From: Variovorax terrae
GTDB taxonomy: Bacteria; Pseudomonadota; Gammaproteobacteria; Burkholderiales; Burkholderiaceae_C
DNA: 64,000 bases
NCBI RefSeq assembly: GCF_022809125.1
Contig: NZ_JALGBI010000001.1
Coordinates: forward strand, 2,666,001-2,730,000
Reading direction: 5' to 3'
The position numbers and the translations under genes were made by a program. The stretch's first letter is position 1. Each line of letters starts with the position of its first letter. The notes beneath the pieces are model-generated. The model had not been told where the DNA came from and searched no databases. It was given only the letters and a program-made list of their open reading frames with translations. This document shows positions 53,298 through 61,994 of this stretch, piece by piece.

Positions 53298-54551
53298 CTA
53301 GAGTGCGCAGGTGCGAAAGCCCACGAAGCCGTCGTCGCGCCCGGGCAGCGCGAAGCCGCGGAATTTCGGATGCTTCATGCGCGCCCGTGCCGCGAACGAG
53401 GCGCCGCGCAGCACCCGGGCCTGGCCGAACCACGGCTGGGAGTACGCGGCCCACGGGTCGGGGCTGAAACCGGGCCAGGGCCGCAGCGTGCCGGCCATCC
53501 ATTCCTGCACGTCGCCCCAGCGGAAGCCGCGCCGCACGGCGGTGTGGGCCGCGATCTCCCACTCCACCTCGGTGGCCAGCCGCCGCCCGGCCCAGCGGGC
53601 CCAGGCCTCGGCCTCCCACCAGCTCAGGTGCATGGCCGGCTGGCTGCCGGCCATGCGCACCGCCTGGCCGAAATGGGTCTGCAGCACCGCGCCGCTGGCC
53701 ACGCCGATCTGCTCCACGTGGCGCGGGCCGCGGCGGCCCTCGCTGCCGGCCTTGTCCTGCAGCCATTGCCAGCCCTCGGGCTGCCACAGTTCGGGACGGT
53801 CGTAGCCGCCGTCGTCGACGAACTCGACGAACTGCGCCCAGCTCACGGGCTGAGCGTCGATCTCGAACTCGGGCACCGCCACTTCGTGCGTCCACTTTTC
53901 GTTGTCGAACACGAAGCCGCCCGCCGGCGAGCCCAGCAGCCAGCGCGTGGCAGGCATCGGCAGCGGCTCGCGCGGCGCCACGGCACCGGGCAGGCCCAGG
54001 GGCAGCGGCAGGCCCAGCGTCTGCGCCATCGCCACCAGCTGCTCGCCGCGCAGGTCTTCATGGAACAGCGCCAGCCGGTAGAAGTACAGCGCGTCGTCGC
54101 CGTCGGGGGTTTTCTCCAGCAGCTCGAGCGTGCCCTCGAGTGTTTCCAGCATGTAGGCGCGGGTGGCGTCGAGGCCGGGCAATGCCGGCATCCAGCGCTG
54201 CGCATGCGGCAGCAGGGCCGGGTTCCACCAGCGGTCGGCCTCCGGCTCGATGGAAGCCAGCCGGGTCGGCTCGGGGCCGCAGCGCGGCCCCAGCGCGCGC
54301 TGGGTGTTGCGGCCGATCCAGAACTCGGCAAACCAGCCCACGTGGCCGGCCAGCCACAGCGGCGGCTCGACCTCGGGCAGCACGGGCACGGCGAAGCGGG
54401 TCTGCGCCAGGGCGCTTTCGTACTGGCCCAGCAGGTGCAGCGTGTGGTTGCGCGCGTCCATCAGCGCCAGCGACAGCAGGTCGCGCCCGGCATGGCGCAT
54501 GTCGGGCGAATCGATGTCGGCGGGCGTGACGGAAGGGGAAACCGAGGGCAT
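53298..54551 (-). CDS. senA: SenA/EgtB-like sulfoxide/selenoneine synthase family protein
   Basis: 417 residues. The N-terminal DinB-like domain has AGHVGWFAEFW (His70) and LALFHEDLRGEQL (His164); a C-terminal formylglycine-generating-enzyme-type domain follows from about residue 200 (MHLSWWEAEAWARWAGRRL, WAAYSQPWFGQARVLRGASF, FVGFRTC). EgtB-type enzymes bind iron with three histidines in an H and HxxxH pattern; here the last is Arg168. Divergence from selD, 16 bases away, points to selenoneine synthase SenA, known from Variovorax, rather than ergothioneine EgtB. The selenosugar synthase senB is not adjacent. An alternative start is ATG 54500. Confidence 0.75.
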   Translation of the reverse strand: MPSVSPSVTPADIDSPDMRHAGRDLLSLALMDARNHTLHLLGQYESALAQTRFAVPVLPEVEPPLWLAGHVGWFAEFWIGRNTQRALGPRCGPEPTRLASIEPEADRWWNPALLPHAQRWMPALPGLDATRAYMLETLEGTLELLEKTPDGDDALYFYRLALFHEDLRGEQLVAMAQTLGLPLPLGLPGAVAPREPLPMPATRWLLGSPAGGFVFDNEKWTHEVAVPEFEIDAQPVSWAQFVEFVDDGGYDRPELWQPEGWQWLQDKAGSEGRRGPRHVEQIGVASGAVLQTHFGQAVRMAGSQPAMHLSWWEAEAWARWAGRRLATEVEWEIAAHTAVRRGFRWGDVQEWMAGTLRPWPGFSPDPWAAYSQPWFGQARVLRGASFAARARMKHPKFRGFALPGRDDGFVGFRTCAL

Positions 54552-54567
54552 TGCTTATTATTCACCC

Positions 54568-55623
54568 ATGTCCGAACCCACTCCTTCCCCTGTCCCGCGC
54601 CTGACCTCGCTGTCGCATGGCGGCGGCTGCGGCTGCAAGATCGCGCCCGGCGTGCTCAGCCAGATCCTCCAGTCCACGGCCGCGTTCCCGGTGCCGCCCG
54701 AGCTGCTGGTCGGCATCGAGACCTCGGACGACGCGGCGGTCTACCTGCTCAACGACGAGCAGGCGCTGATCGCCACCACCGATTTCTTCATGCCCATCGT
54801 CGACGACCCGTACGACTTCGGCCGCATCGCCGCCACCAATGCCATCAGCGACGTCTACGCCATGGGCGGCACGCCCATCATGGCGCTGGGCCTGGTCGGC
54901 ATGCCCATCAACGTGCTGCCCCTGGAAACCATCGGCGCGATCCTGCGCGGCGGCCAGGACGTGTGCCGCGACGCGGGCATTCCGATCGCGGGCGGCCACA
55001 CCATCGATTCGGTCGAGCCGATCTACGGCCTGGTGGTGATGGGGCTGGTGCATCCCTCGCGCATCAAGCGCAACAGCGGCGCGCGCGCCGGCGATGCGCT
55101 GATCCTGGGCAAGCCGCTGGGCGTGGGCGTGCTGTCGGCGGCGCTGAAGAAGAACCAACTCGACGCCGCGGGCTATGCCGCGCTGATGGAGCACACCACG
55201 CGCCTGAACAAGCCCGGCATCGCGCTGGCCGCGCTGCCCGAGGTGCATGCGCTGACCGACGTGACGGGTTTCGGCCTGGCCGGCCATGCGCTGGAGATGG
55301 CGCGCGGCGCCGGCCTGAAGGCCCGCATCCAGTGGGATCGCGTGCCGCTGGTGCCGGGGGTGCGCGCGATGGCGGAGCAAGGCCTCGTGACCGGCGCCTC
55401 GGGCCGCAACTGGACCAGCTACGGCCACGACATCGAGCTGCCCGCCCGTTGGAGCGACGCCGACCGCGCGCTGCTGACCGACCCGCAGACCAGCGGCGGC
55501 CTGCTGGTGGCCTGCGCGCCCGGGAAAGCCGATGAGGTGCTGGCCCTGTTCCGCCAGGGCGGCTTCGCCGATGCGGCCCGGATCGGCGATCTCACCGAAG
55601 GCCGCGGCCTGGAACTGCGGTAG
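54568..55623 (+). CDS. selD: Selenide, water dikinase (selenophosphate synthase)
   Basis: 351 residues from ATG 54568. HGGGCGCKIAP holds the catalytic Cys21 and Lys24, equivalents of E. coli Cys17 and Lys20. Later motifs are TTDFFMPIVDDPYDFGRIAA, NAISDVYAMGG and LTDVTGFGLAGH, all typical. It makes selenophosphate from selenide and ATP. No selA, selB or selU lies in the window; the only selenium-linked neighbour is the SenA-like gene, so supply to selenoneine synthesis (the SenC role) is likely. Confidence 0.95.
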   Translation: MSEPTPSPVPRLTSLSHGGGCGCKIAPGVLSQILQSTAAFPVPPELLVGIETSDDAAVYLLNDEQALIATTDFFMPIVDDPYDFGRIAATNAISDVYAMGGTPIMALGLVGMPINVLPLETIGAILRGGQDVCRDAGIPIAGGHTIDSVEPIYGLVVMGLVHPSRIKRNSGARAGDALILGKPLGVGVLSAALKKNQLDAAGYAALMEHTTRLNKPGIALAALPEVHALTDVTGFGLAGHALEMARGAGLKARIQWDRVPLVPGVRAMAEQGLVTGASGRNWTSYGHDIELPARWSDADRALLTDPQTSGGLLVACAPGKADEVLALFRQGGFADAARIGDLTEGRGLELR

Positions 55624-55707
55624 GCACCGCCGCGGGCTTAAGGGTAATCCCGGACCTGCTCTGTCAGGGTAAATTCAGTAGTCGAAAGGTAACATTCCTG
55701 ACAGGAT

Positions 55708-55740
55708 GACGGGCGCATCAGAAGGCGCCTGTCCTCTTTT
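55708..55740 (+). terminator. Candidate terminator after selD
   Basis: GACGGGCGC pairs with GCGCCTGTC (one G-U) around an eight-base loop, followed by CTCTTTT. It lies 85 bases past the selD stop and 34 bases before dctQ of the next TRAP operon, which has CGGAGAC as ribosome site. Confidence 0.6.
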
Positions 55741-55773
55741 CCCGCAGAGTCAAAAACACCTCGGAGACACACC

Positions 55774-56313
55774 GTGTCAGGATTACTCAAATTCGCGTTG
55801 GGCGTCGACTGGATCAACGACAAGTTCGGACGGATCGCCGCCGTCACCGTGCTCATGGCCGCCCTCATTTCCGCGGGCAACGCCTTCGTCCGCTACCTCA
55901 TGGACATGAGCTCCAATGGCTGGCTCGAAATCCAGTGGTACCTGTTTGCCGCCACGGTGATGCTGGGCGCCCCGGTGGTGCTCAAGCTCAACGAGCACGT
56001 GCGGGTCGACATCTTCTACGGCAAGCTCAAGGGCAATGGTCCGGTCTACGTGGACCTGTTCGGCCTGATCTTCTTCCTGATGCCGGTGATGGGGCTGCTG
56101 GCCTGGCTGAGCTGGCCGCTGCTGGTGAAGATGTTCCTCACGCACGAGATGTCCAGCAACGCCGGCGGCCTGATCCGCTGGCCCGCGATGCTGCTGCTGC
56201 CGCTGGGCTTCGGCCTGATGTTCCTGCAGGGGCTGAGCGAGATCGTCAAGCGCATCGCCTACCTGCAGGGCAGGTTCCAGATGGACACCCACTACGAAAA
56301 GCCGGTGCAGTGA
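55774..56313 (+). CDS. TRAP transporter small permease (TakQ-like)
   Basis: 179 residues from GTG 55774, preceded by CGGAGAC. It has four membrane helices (VLMAALISAGNAFVRYLMD, YLFAATVMLGAPVVLKL, FGLIFFLMPVMGLLAWLSW, AMLLLPLGFGLMFLQGL). It belongs to the TRAP group with large DctM and 2-oxoacid binding proteins. It lies 70 bases before its large partner. Confidence 0.92.
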   Translation: MSGLLKFALGVDWINDKFGRIAAVTVLMAALISAGNAFVRYLMDMSSNGWLEIQWYLFAATVMLGAPVVLKLNEHVRVDIFYGKLKGNGPVYVDLFGLIFFLMPVMGLLAWLSWPLLVKMFLTHEMSSNAGGLIRWPAMLLLPLGFGLMFLQGLSEIVKRIAYLQGRFQMDTHYEKPVQ

Positions 56314-56383
56314 GCCGCGCCCCCGCTGACGCCGCCCCCGCATCCCGCCTCCTGCCCCCTCACCGCTTTCCGGAACAATAAAA

Positions 56384-57940
56384 ATGCAAATGGAAAACTT
56401 TGCGCCGTTCATGTTCGGCGCGCTCGTGTTCATCATGCTGATCGGCTTCCCGGTCGCGTTCTCCCTGGCCGCGCTGGGCCTGGCCTCCGGCTTCTTCGCC
56501 ATCGAGATGGGCTGGTTTCCGCCCAGCTTCATGGCCAACCTGCCGCTCAACGTGTTCGGCATCCTGAGCAACGACCTGCTGCTGGCGATCCCGTTCTTCA
56601 CCTTCATGGGCGCCATCCTCGAGAAGTGCGGCCTGGCCGAGGACATGCTCGACTCCATGGGCCAGCTGTTCGGTCCGGTGCGCGGCGGCCTGGGCTACTC
56701 GGTGATCATCGTGGGCTTCATCCTCGGCGCCATCACCGGCACGGTGGCCGGCCAGGTGATCGCGATGGCGCTGATCTCGCTGCCGGTGATGATCCGCTAT
56801 GGCTACAACATGCGCTACGCCACCGGCGTGCTGGCGGCCTCGGGCACCATCACGCAGCTGGTGCCGCCCTCGCTGATCCTGGTGGTGCTGGCCGACCAGC
56901 TCGGCCGCTCGGTGGGCGACATGTACAAGGGCGCCTGGGGCCCGTCGATCCTGCAGGTGCTGATCTTCGCGCTCTACACCTTCGCGCTCAGCATCGTCAA
57001 GCCGCACCACGTGCCCGGCGTGCCCAAGGAAGCCCGCACCATGAGCGGCTGGGCGCTGTGGGTCAAGTGCCTGCGCGGCATCATCCCCTCGGCCATCCTG
57101 ATCTTCGCGGTGCTCGGCTCCATGGGCGGCCTGCCCGGCATCGACACCGCCATCGCCACGCCGACCGAGGCCGGCGCCATGGGCTGCGTGGGCGCGCTGG
57201 TGCTGGCCGCCATCCACCGCCGCCTGAGCCTCCAACTGCTGTGGGAGGCCATGGTGGGCACCATGCGCCTGACGGCCATGGTGGTGTTCATCCTGATCGG
57301 CTCGCGCGTGTTCTCGATGGTGTTCCAGGGCGTGGACGGCGCCAAGTGGGTCGAGCACATGCTCACGGGCCTGCCGGGCGGCCAGACGGGCTTCCTGATC
57401 GTCGTCAACATCTTCATCTTCTTCCTGGCCTTCTTCCTCGACTTCTTCGAGATCGCCTTCATCATCCTGCCGATGCTCGGGCCGGTGGCCGACAAGATGG
57501 GCATCGACCTGATCTGGTTCGGCGTGCTGCTGTGCGTGAACATGCAGACCAGCTTCATGCACCCGCCGTTCGGCTTCGCGCTGTTCTACCTGCGCGGCAT
57601 CGCCGACACGCTGTTCAAGGAAGGACGCATCGAGAAGCCGGTCAAGTCCAACGACATCTACCTCGGCTCGATCCCCTGGGTGCTGATGCAGCTCATCCTG
57701 GTGGTGATCGTGATCTTCGTGCCCCAGTCGGTCACCATGTTCCTGGACAAGGAGCAGAAGATCGACATCGACAAGGTCAAGATCGAGATGCCCGAAGACC
57801 CGGCCGATGCCCCCAAGCCCGACGCAGACCTCAAGCCCGGCGAAGCAGCGCCCAGCGCCGCCGACCAGGAAAAGGCTGCCGCCAAGGCCGAAGATGACGA
57901 GCAGAAGAAAATAGACGACCTGTTCAAGGAAAAGAAATAA
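56384..57940 (+). CDS. TRAP transporter large permease (TakM-like) with charged C-terminal tail
   Basis: 518 residues; about 455 form the DctM membrane domain (GAITGTVAGQVIAMALISLP, FFLDFFEIAFIILPMLGPVA, NMQTSFMHPPFGFALFYLRG). The last 60 or so residues are a hydrophilic tail rich in Asp, Glu, Lys, Ala and Pro, unusual for DctM, predicted cytoplasmic. The likely ligand-binding partners are the two TakP-like proteins encoded 2.8 and 4.1 kb away on the opposite strand, since this operon has no binding protein of its own. Confidence 0.92.
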   Translation: MQMENFAPFMFGALVFIMLIGFPVAFSLAALGLASGFFAIEMGWFPPSFMANLPLNVFGILSNDLLLAIPFFTFMGAILEKCGLAEDMLDSMGQLFGPVRGGLGYSVIIVGFILGAITGTVAGQVIAMALISLPVMIRYGYNMRYATGVLAASGTITQLVPPSLILVVLADQLGRSVGDMYKGAWGPSILQVLIFALYTFALSIVKPHHVPGVPKEARTMSGWALWVKCLRGIIPSAILIFAVLGSMGGLPGIDTAIATPTEAGAMGCVGALVLAAIHRRLSLQLLWEAMVGTMRLTAMVVFILIGSRVFSMVFQGVDGAKWVEHMLTGLPGGQTGFLIVVNIFIFFLAFFLDFFEIAFIILPMLGPVADKMGIDLIWFGVLLCVNMQTSFMHPPFGFALFYLRGIADTLFKEGRIEKPVKSNDIYLGSIPWVLMQLILVVIVIFVPQSVTMFLDKEQKIDIDKVKIEMPEDPADAPKPDADLKPGEAAPSAADQEKAAAKAEDDEQKKIDDLFKEKK

Positions 57941-57969
57941 GCCACCCCCGTCCACCACGCCGGGCCCAG

Positions 57970-58010
57970 GCCCCTGCGCAGCGCCCAAGGCGCCTGCGCG
58001 GGGCTTTTTT
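57970..58010 (+). terminator. Rho-independent terminator after the TRAP large permease
   Basis: GCCCC-T-GCGCAG-CGCC pairs with GGCG-C-CTGCGC-GGGGC around CAA, followed by TTTTTT, 30 bases after the stop. It ends the TRAP QM transcript. Confidence 0.85.
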
Positions 58011-58040
58011 GATTGGAAGCCCCTGCGGCCGCCACGCGAC

Positions 58041-58532
58041 ATGAATCCTTCCCCGATCGAATCCCTCGGGCCGCCGCCGTTCCGTTTCACCCCCGCGCTG
58101 GGCGCCTCGCTGCACGGACCGGCCTTCTCGCCCTTCTTCAAGCTGCTGGCCACGCTGGTGGTGTTCGGCACGGCGGGCTGGTTCATCAACCTGTGGCTGC
58201 AGGGCCAGGCCGGAAGCCGGCCGCTCATGACCTGGTTCCTCGCCGGACTGGCGCTCATGCTGTACACGTGGTGGCACATCCTGCGCAGCACCACGCGGCT
58301 GGACGCCGGCGCGCTGCACCAGTCCTGGGTCTGGGACAAGAAGATGGAGCTGCGCGAGCTGGCCTACGGAAAAATGGTGCGTGTGCGCGGACTCGACTGG
58401 CTGATCGCACCGCGCCTCTACGTGCGCACGCTGATGGGCAAGTTCGCGGTCTTCTACGCCGCCGACCCCGTCATGCTGATGGAGTTCGAACGCCTGATCC
58501 AGGAGCTGAAGGCGTTCCGCGGCCTGAAGTAG
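58041..58532 (+). CDS. Hypothetical protein with two membrane helices
   Basis: 163 residues. Two hydrophobic helices (LLATLVVFGTAGWFINLWL and TWFLAGLALMLYTWWHIL) are followed by a soluble C-terminal part (residues 90-163) with a beta-rich, PH-like look (LHQSWVWDKKMELRELAYGK) and a final helix. I do not recognise the family. Normal codon use and placement just after a terminator support a real gene. Small membrane proteins of this shape are common in Comamonadaceae. Confidence 0.75.
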   Translation: MNPSPIESLGPPPFRFTPALGASLHGPAFSPFFKLLATLVVFGTAGWFINLWLQGQAGSRPLMTWFLAGLALMLYTWWHILRSTTRLDAGALHQSWVWDKKMELRELAYGKMVRVRGLDWLIAPRLYVRTLMGKFAVFYAADPVMLMEFERLIQELKAFRGLK

Positions 58533-58748
58533 GCCGGCCCCAATTGGTCAACCATCAGGAAAGGAGACTTTGCCTGAACATCCACGGGCATGCATCAATG
58601 GATTTCACGCACCACGCGTGATTCGAGAATCCCGGACGGCACAGCTCGCCTTGGACCCAACGCATCGATGGAGCGGTGCGCCAGGTCATTCGCCGCAGAA
58701 CCGCGACGCCGTGCCTCGATCCACATCTATATCAACAAGAGGGAACCC

Positions 58749-60581
58749 ATGAAGGGAATCATCAGAAAACTGGCGGGCATCTTCGCGACCGCCCTGAGTA
58801 TTGGCCTCGCGGCATGCGGGGGAGGCGGTGGAGGCGCATCGACTCCAAATGCCACGCAAAGCCCGGTGGCCACGCTGTACGAAGACAACAACCCCGCGGG
58901 CCCGACCACCGATGTCCGCTCCCTGAACTTGTTTCCACTGGCGCATGGAGACCAATGGATCTATGCCAAGTTGGCGGCGAACGGGAATACCTTCGATACG
59001 GTCATCCGATCCGTAGCCTTCGATACCAGTGCACCCACCGGCGTTCGAGAGTTTGCTCAGCCAGCTGCGACATCGAACCCCAGCTATGTCACGGTCACCG
59101 AAACCGACGGCGAAGGCAGCAATGTCACCCATTACTCGAAGTCAAGCTCCGGCCTGACCATCGTCGGACTCCCCGACACGAGCATTCCGGCTGCCGCCCG
59201 CAACGTTATCCGCACCATCACCGAATACCCCGACGTGCTGTACCCGGAAGGCTCCTTGCGCACCATCCGTCGGGAGGGCTCCTGGGGAGCCGACCTCAAC
59301 GGCGACGGCGTCCCCGAAGGATTCCGGCTGACCTTCACACAAATCTTCCGAGGTTTCGAAACACTGACCTTTTCAGGAAAGAACCTTTCCACCGCCCATT
59401 TCAGCAACACGCTCACCCTCGCGATCGTGTCGTCCAATGCGGCAGTGCCCGTCGCGCCGCCCATCATTGCAACGGAAGAAACCTATTTCGCAAGCCAGTT
59501 CGGCATGGTGCAGGCCGTTCGCGAAGCCCATGATGGCAATGGCAAGGTCATCACGGCCCGCCACACCCTGAAGCTGACATCGGCAACGGTGGCCGGAAAA
59601 CTGTGGAGCGACCACCTCAACGCGCTCAGGGATCAAGCCACGACCACCTTCGTCGTATCCCTCGAACACAATGCCATCGTCGCAGACCCACTTCGAGGGG
59701 TGTACTACGCAACCGTTCCGGCATTTGCCGAGACCGGCGCAGACTCGATTGCCACAGTCAATGCGAATTCCGGCACAGTTTCCTATACGGCAAAGCTCAA
59801 CCTGAATCCACGGTCCATTGCGATCTCCGGCGATGGTTCGACACTGTATGTGGCGGGGTCAGGTACCCTGGTTCGCTACCGTCTGCCGGCCCTCACTGAA
59901 GTGAGTCGGGTGACGCTGCCAACAGATAGCTTTTTAGGTGCCCTTGATGCCGAGTCCATCGCCGTCTCGCCCGTCGATGCTTCAGTCGTGGCCGTCTCCC
60001 TTGCCAACAGGTGCTGCTCGCCCAGGCACATGGGCGTGCTGCTCTACCGCAACATGGTCGAGCAGCCGGTTCGCACTCAGACTCATACCGGCAGCAATGT
60101 GATTACCTTTGCTCCCAATGGCGTTGAGCTCGTCGGATCCAATACAGAGACAACGGAGTCGGGGCTGAGGCGCATTGCGGTGCTCGCCAACGGGCTCCAG
60201 GAAGTCCAGGTCGTGCGCGACGCCGCATCCGTCACCATGGACGTGGCAAACGGGCAGGTGGTGACTTCGTCTGCGGCCTATGCCTCTGCCGATCTGAGAC
60301 TGTTGGGTCAGTTGCCGGGCTTCCACTGCCGTGCGGCTGGCTCTCGAATCCTGTGCCTTCGCCTGGAGGCCGCTGGGAACTACGAATTGAGCAACCTGCT
60401 CGTCGTCGTAGACCCCGCCACATTGAGCGAGGTGTCGGCGCTGCGCTACGGCTCGTCCGATCTTTACACCGACGTCGGCCAATTGACGACTGGGTTGCCG
60501 GGTCGCGTGGCCATCACCTCGGCGTCGAGGCGTTCGTCCTCCCTCTCCTTGACGCTCTTTTCCAGTCCGAGTCTCCCGTGA
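58749..60581 (+). CDS. Putative lipoprotein with beta-propeller-like C-terminal half
   Basis: 610 residues from ATG 58749. The lipobox is GLAAC followed by a glycine run, so it should be lipid-anchored. The first half (about 50-300) is an all-beta domain of unknown family; the second half has YVTN/WD40-like blades (NPRSIAISGDGSTLYVAGSG, DAESIAVSPVDASVVAVSLA). A CC pair sits near residue 419. Its base composition and codon use look less GC-biased than the neighbours, hinting at separate acquisition. The 216-base gap upstream holds no recognisable feature except the leader. Function unknown. Confidence 0.82.
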   Translation: MKGIIRKLAGIFATALSIGLAACGGGGGGASTPNATQSPVATLYEDNNPAGPTTDVRSLNLFPLAHGDQWIYAKLAANGNTFDTVIRSVAFDTSAPTGVREFAQPAATSNPSYVTVTETDGEGSNVTHYSKSSSGLTIVGLPDTSIPAAARNVIRTITEYPDVLYPEGSLRTIRREGSWGADLNGDGVPEGFRLTFTQIFRGFETLTFSGKNLSTAHFSNTLTLAIVSSNAAVPVAPPIIATEETYFASQFGMVQAVREAHDGNGKVITARHTLKLTSATVAGKLWSDHLNALRDQATTTFVVSLEHNAIVADPLRGVYYATVPAFAETGADSIATVNANSGTVSYTAKLNLNPRSIAISGDGSTLYVAGSGTLVRYRLPALTEVSRVTLPTDSFLGALDAESIAVSPVDASVVAVSLANRCCSPRHMGVLLYRNMVEQPVRTQTHTGSNVITFAPNGVELVGSNTETTESGLRRIAVLANGLQEVQVVRDAASVTMDVANGQVVTSSAAYASADLRLLGQLPGFHCRAAGSRILCLRLEAAGNYELSNLLVVVDPATLSEVSALRYGSSDLYTDVGQLTTGLPGRVAITSASRRSSSLSLTLFSSPSLP

Positions 60582-60639
60582 CTGGAGACACCGCGCCGCC
60601 CCCGTACGCCACGCACGGTAGGCACTCGCGGTAACGCAA

Positions 60640-60673
60640 AAGAAGAAAACCCCCGAGGCTCAACCTCGGGGGT
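60640..60673 (-). terminator. Rho-independent terminator after takP copy 1
   Basis: AACCCCCGAGG pairs with CCTCGGGGGTT around a five-base loop; on the minus strand TTTTCTTCTTTT follows. It lies between the converging lipoprotein and takP genes and could also stop the + transcript weakly. Confidence 0.85.
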
Positions 60674-60735
60674 TCCATGCGGCGGGCCACCGGCTGGGGC
60701 CTCCAAGCCCTCTGTGCCGGTGCGCGAAATCGTAC

Positions 60736-61815
60736 TTACAGCTTCTGCGACTGCATGAACTTGTCGAACGTGGCCTCGGTGAAGCGGAACCACAGGTTCT
60801 GGTCGGCGCGGAACTTGGAATAGTCCGCGTAGATCTTCTTCCAGCTCTCGTTCTTGGCCGACAGCTCGTCGTACAGCGACATCGATTCCTTGAACGCGGC
60901 CGCCATCACGTCGGCCGGGAACGGGCGCAGCTTGGCACCGGCACCCACCAGTTGCTTGAGCGCCGCCGGGTTGCGCGCGTCGTACTTGGCCTGCATGTTG
61001 ACGTGGGCGTAGGCACTGGCGGCCTCGACGATGGCCTTGTTCTCGGGCGACAGCGCGTCGTAGGCCTTCTGGTTCACGAACAGGTCGACCTGCGGGCCGC
61101 CTTCCCACCAGCCGGGGTAGTAGTAGTACGGCGCCACCTTGTTGAAGCCCAGCTTCTGGTCGTCGTACGGGCCCACCCACTCGGCCGCATCGATCGTGCC
61201 CTTCTCCAGCGCCGGGTAGATGTCGCCGCCCGGCAGGTTCTGCGGCACACCGCCCAGGCGCTCCAGCACCTTGCCCGCGAAACCGCCGATGCGCATCTTC
61301 AGGCCCTTGATGTCCTTGACCGTCTTGATTTCCTTGCGGAACCAGCCGCCCATCTGCGAACCGGTGTTGCCGCAGGGGAAGCTGATCATGTTGTACTTGG
61401 CGTAGAACTCGCGCATCAGCTTCAGGCCGTTGCCTTCATAGGTCCAGGCGCTCATCTGGCGGCTGTTGAGGCCGAACGGAATGGCGCCGCCGATGGCGAA
61501 GCATTCATCCTTGCCGAAGAAGTAGTAGGGCACCGTGTGCGCGGCCTCGATCGAGCCCTGCTGCACGCCGTCCACCACACCGAAGGCCGGCATCAGTTCG
61601 CCGGCCGCATGCACCGACACCTCGAACTTGCCGCCCGACATGGACTTGACCTGCTGGGAGAACACCTCCGCTGCGCCGAAGATGGTGTCGAGCGACTTGG
61701 GGAAGCTCGAGGCCAGGCGCCAGCGCACCGTGGCCTGTGCGTGCACCGCGGGAGCAACTCCGGCGGCCAGGACACCGGCGATGCCGGCATTCTTGATAAG
61801 GGAACGACGATCCAT
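60736..61815 (-). CDS. TRAP substrate-binding protein, TakP (2-oxoacid) type, copy 1
   Basis: 359 residues with a Tat-like signal (MDRRSLIKNAGIAGVLAAGV, cleavage near AVHAQ). RWRLASSFPKSLDTIFGAAE, GGFAGKVLERLGGVPQNLPG and DAAEWVGPYDDQKLGFNKVA are TakP/chloroaromatic-type TRAP motifs; TakP binds 2-oxoacids such as pyruvate with a metal ion. It differs from copy 2 at a few pocket-near places (VPYYFF, SFPCGNTG, GPQVDLFVNQ). It probably serves the TRAP QM at 55.8-57.9 kb. CATAGGAGATAG precedes the ATG. Confidence 0.92.
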   Translation of the reverse strand: MDRRSLIKNAGIAGVLAAGVAPAVHAQATVRWRLASSFPKSLDTIFGAAEVFSQQVKSMSGGKFEVSVHAAGELMPAFGVVDGVQQGSIEAAHTVPYYFFGKDECFAIGGAIPFGLNSRQMSAWTYEGNGLKLMREFYAKYNMISFPCGNTGSQMGGWFRKEIKTVKDIKGLKMRIGGFAGKVLERLGGVPQNLPGGDIYPALEKGTIDAAEWVGPYDDQKLGFNKVAPYYYYPGWWEGGPQVDLFVNQKAYDALSPENKAIVEAASAYAHVNMQAKYDARNPAALKQLVGAGAKLRPFPADVMAAAFKESMSLYDELSAKNESWKKIYADYSKFRADQNLWFRFTEATFDKFMQSQKL

Positions 61816-61942
61816 GAAAGCTATCTCCTATGAAGTGTTGTTGGAAAATACAACTTAAGAATGATAGCTTTCACTCCTTTTCAAAAGAATACTGTTGCTT
61901 TCATATTCCTTGCAGCAAGGCCTAGGACTTCTATCTAGAACC

Positions 61943-61977
61943 AAAAACCGCAAACCGCGCCGGAGCGCGGTTTGCGG
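61943..61977 (-). terminator. Rho-independent terminator after takP copy 2
   Basis: CCGCAAACCGCGC and GCGCGGTTTGCGG form a 13-base-pair perfect stem with a CGGA-type loop, followed on the minus strand by TTTTT. It separates the two takP copies, so copy 1 must use its own promoter in the 61816-61940 region, where no clear -35/-10 pair was identified. Confidence 0.92.
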
Positions 61978-61994
61978 CTGAGTCAAAAGGCCTC

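Noticed and set aside
56360..58339. 659-codon open frame antisense to the TRAP large permease
   Set aside because: Composition (His, Gln, Asp, Glu-rich) is that of a complementary shadow; the + strand gene is well supported.
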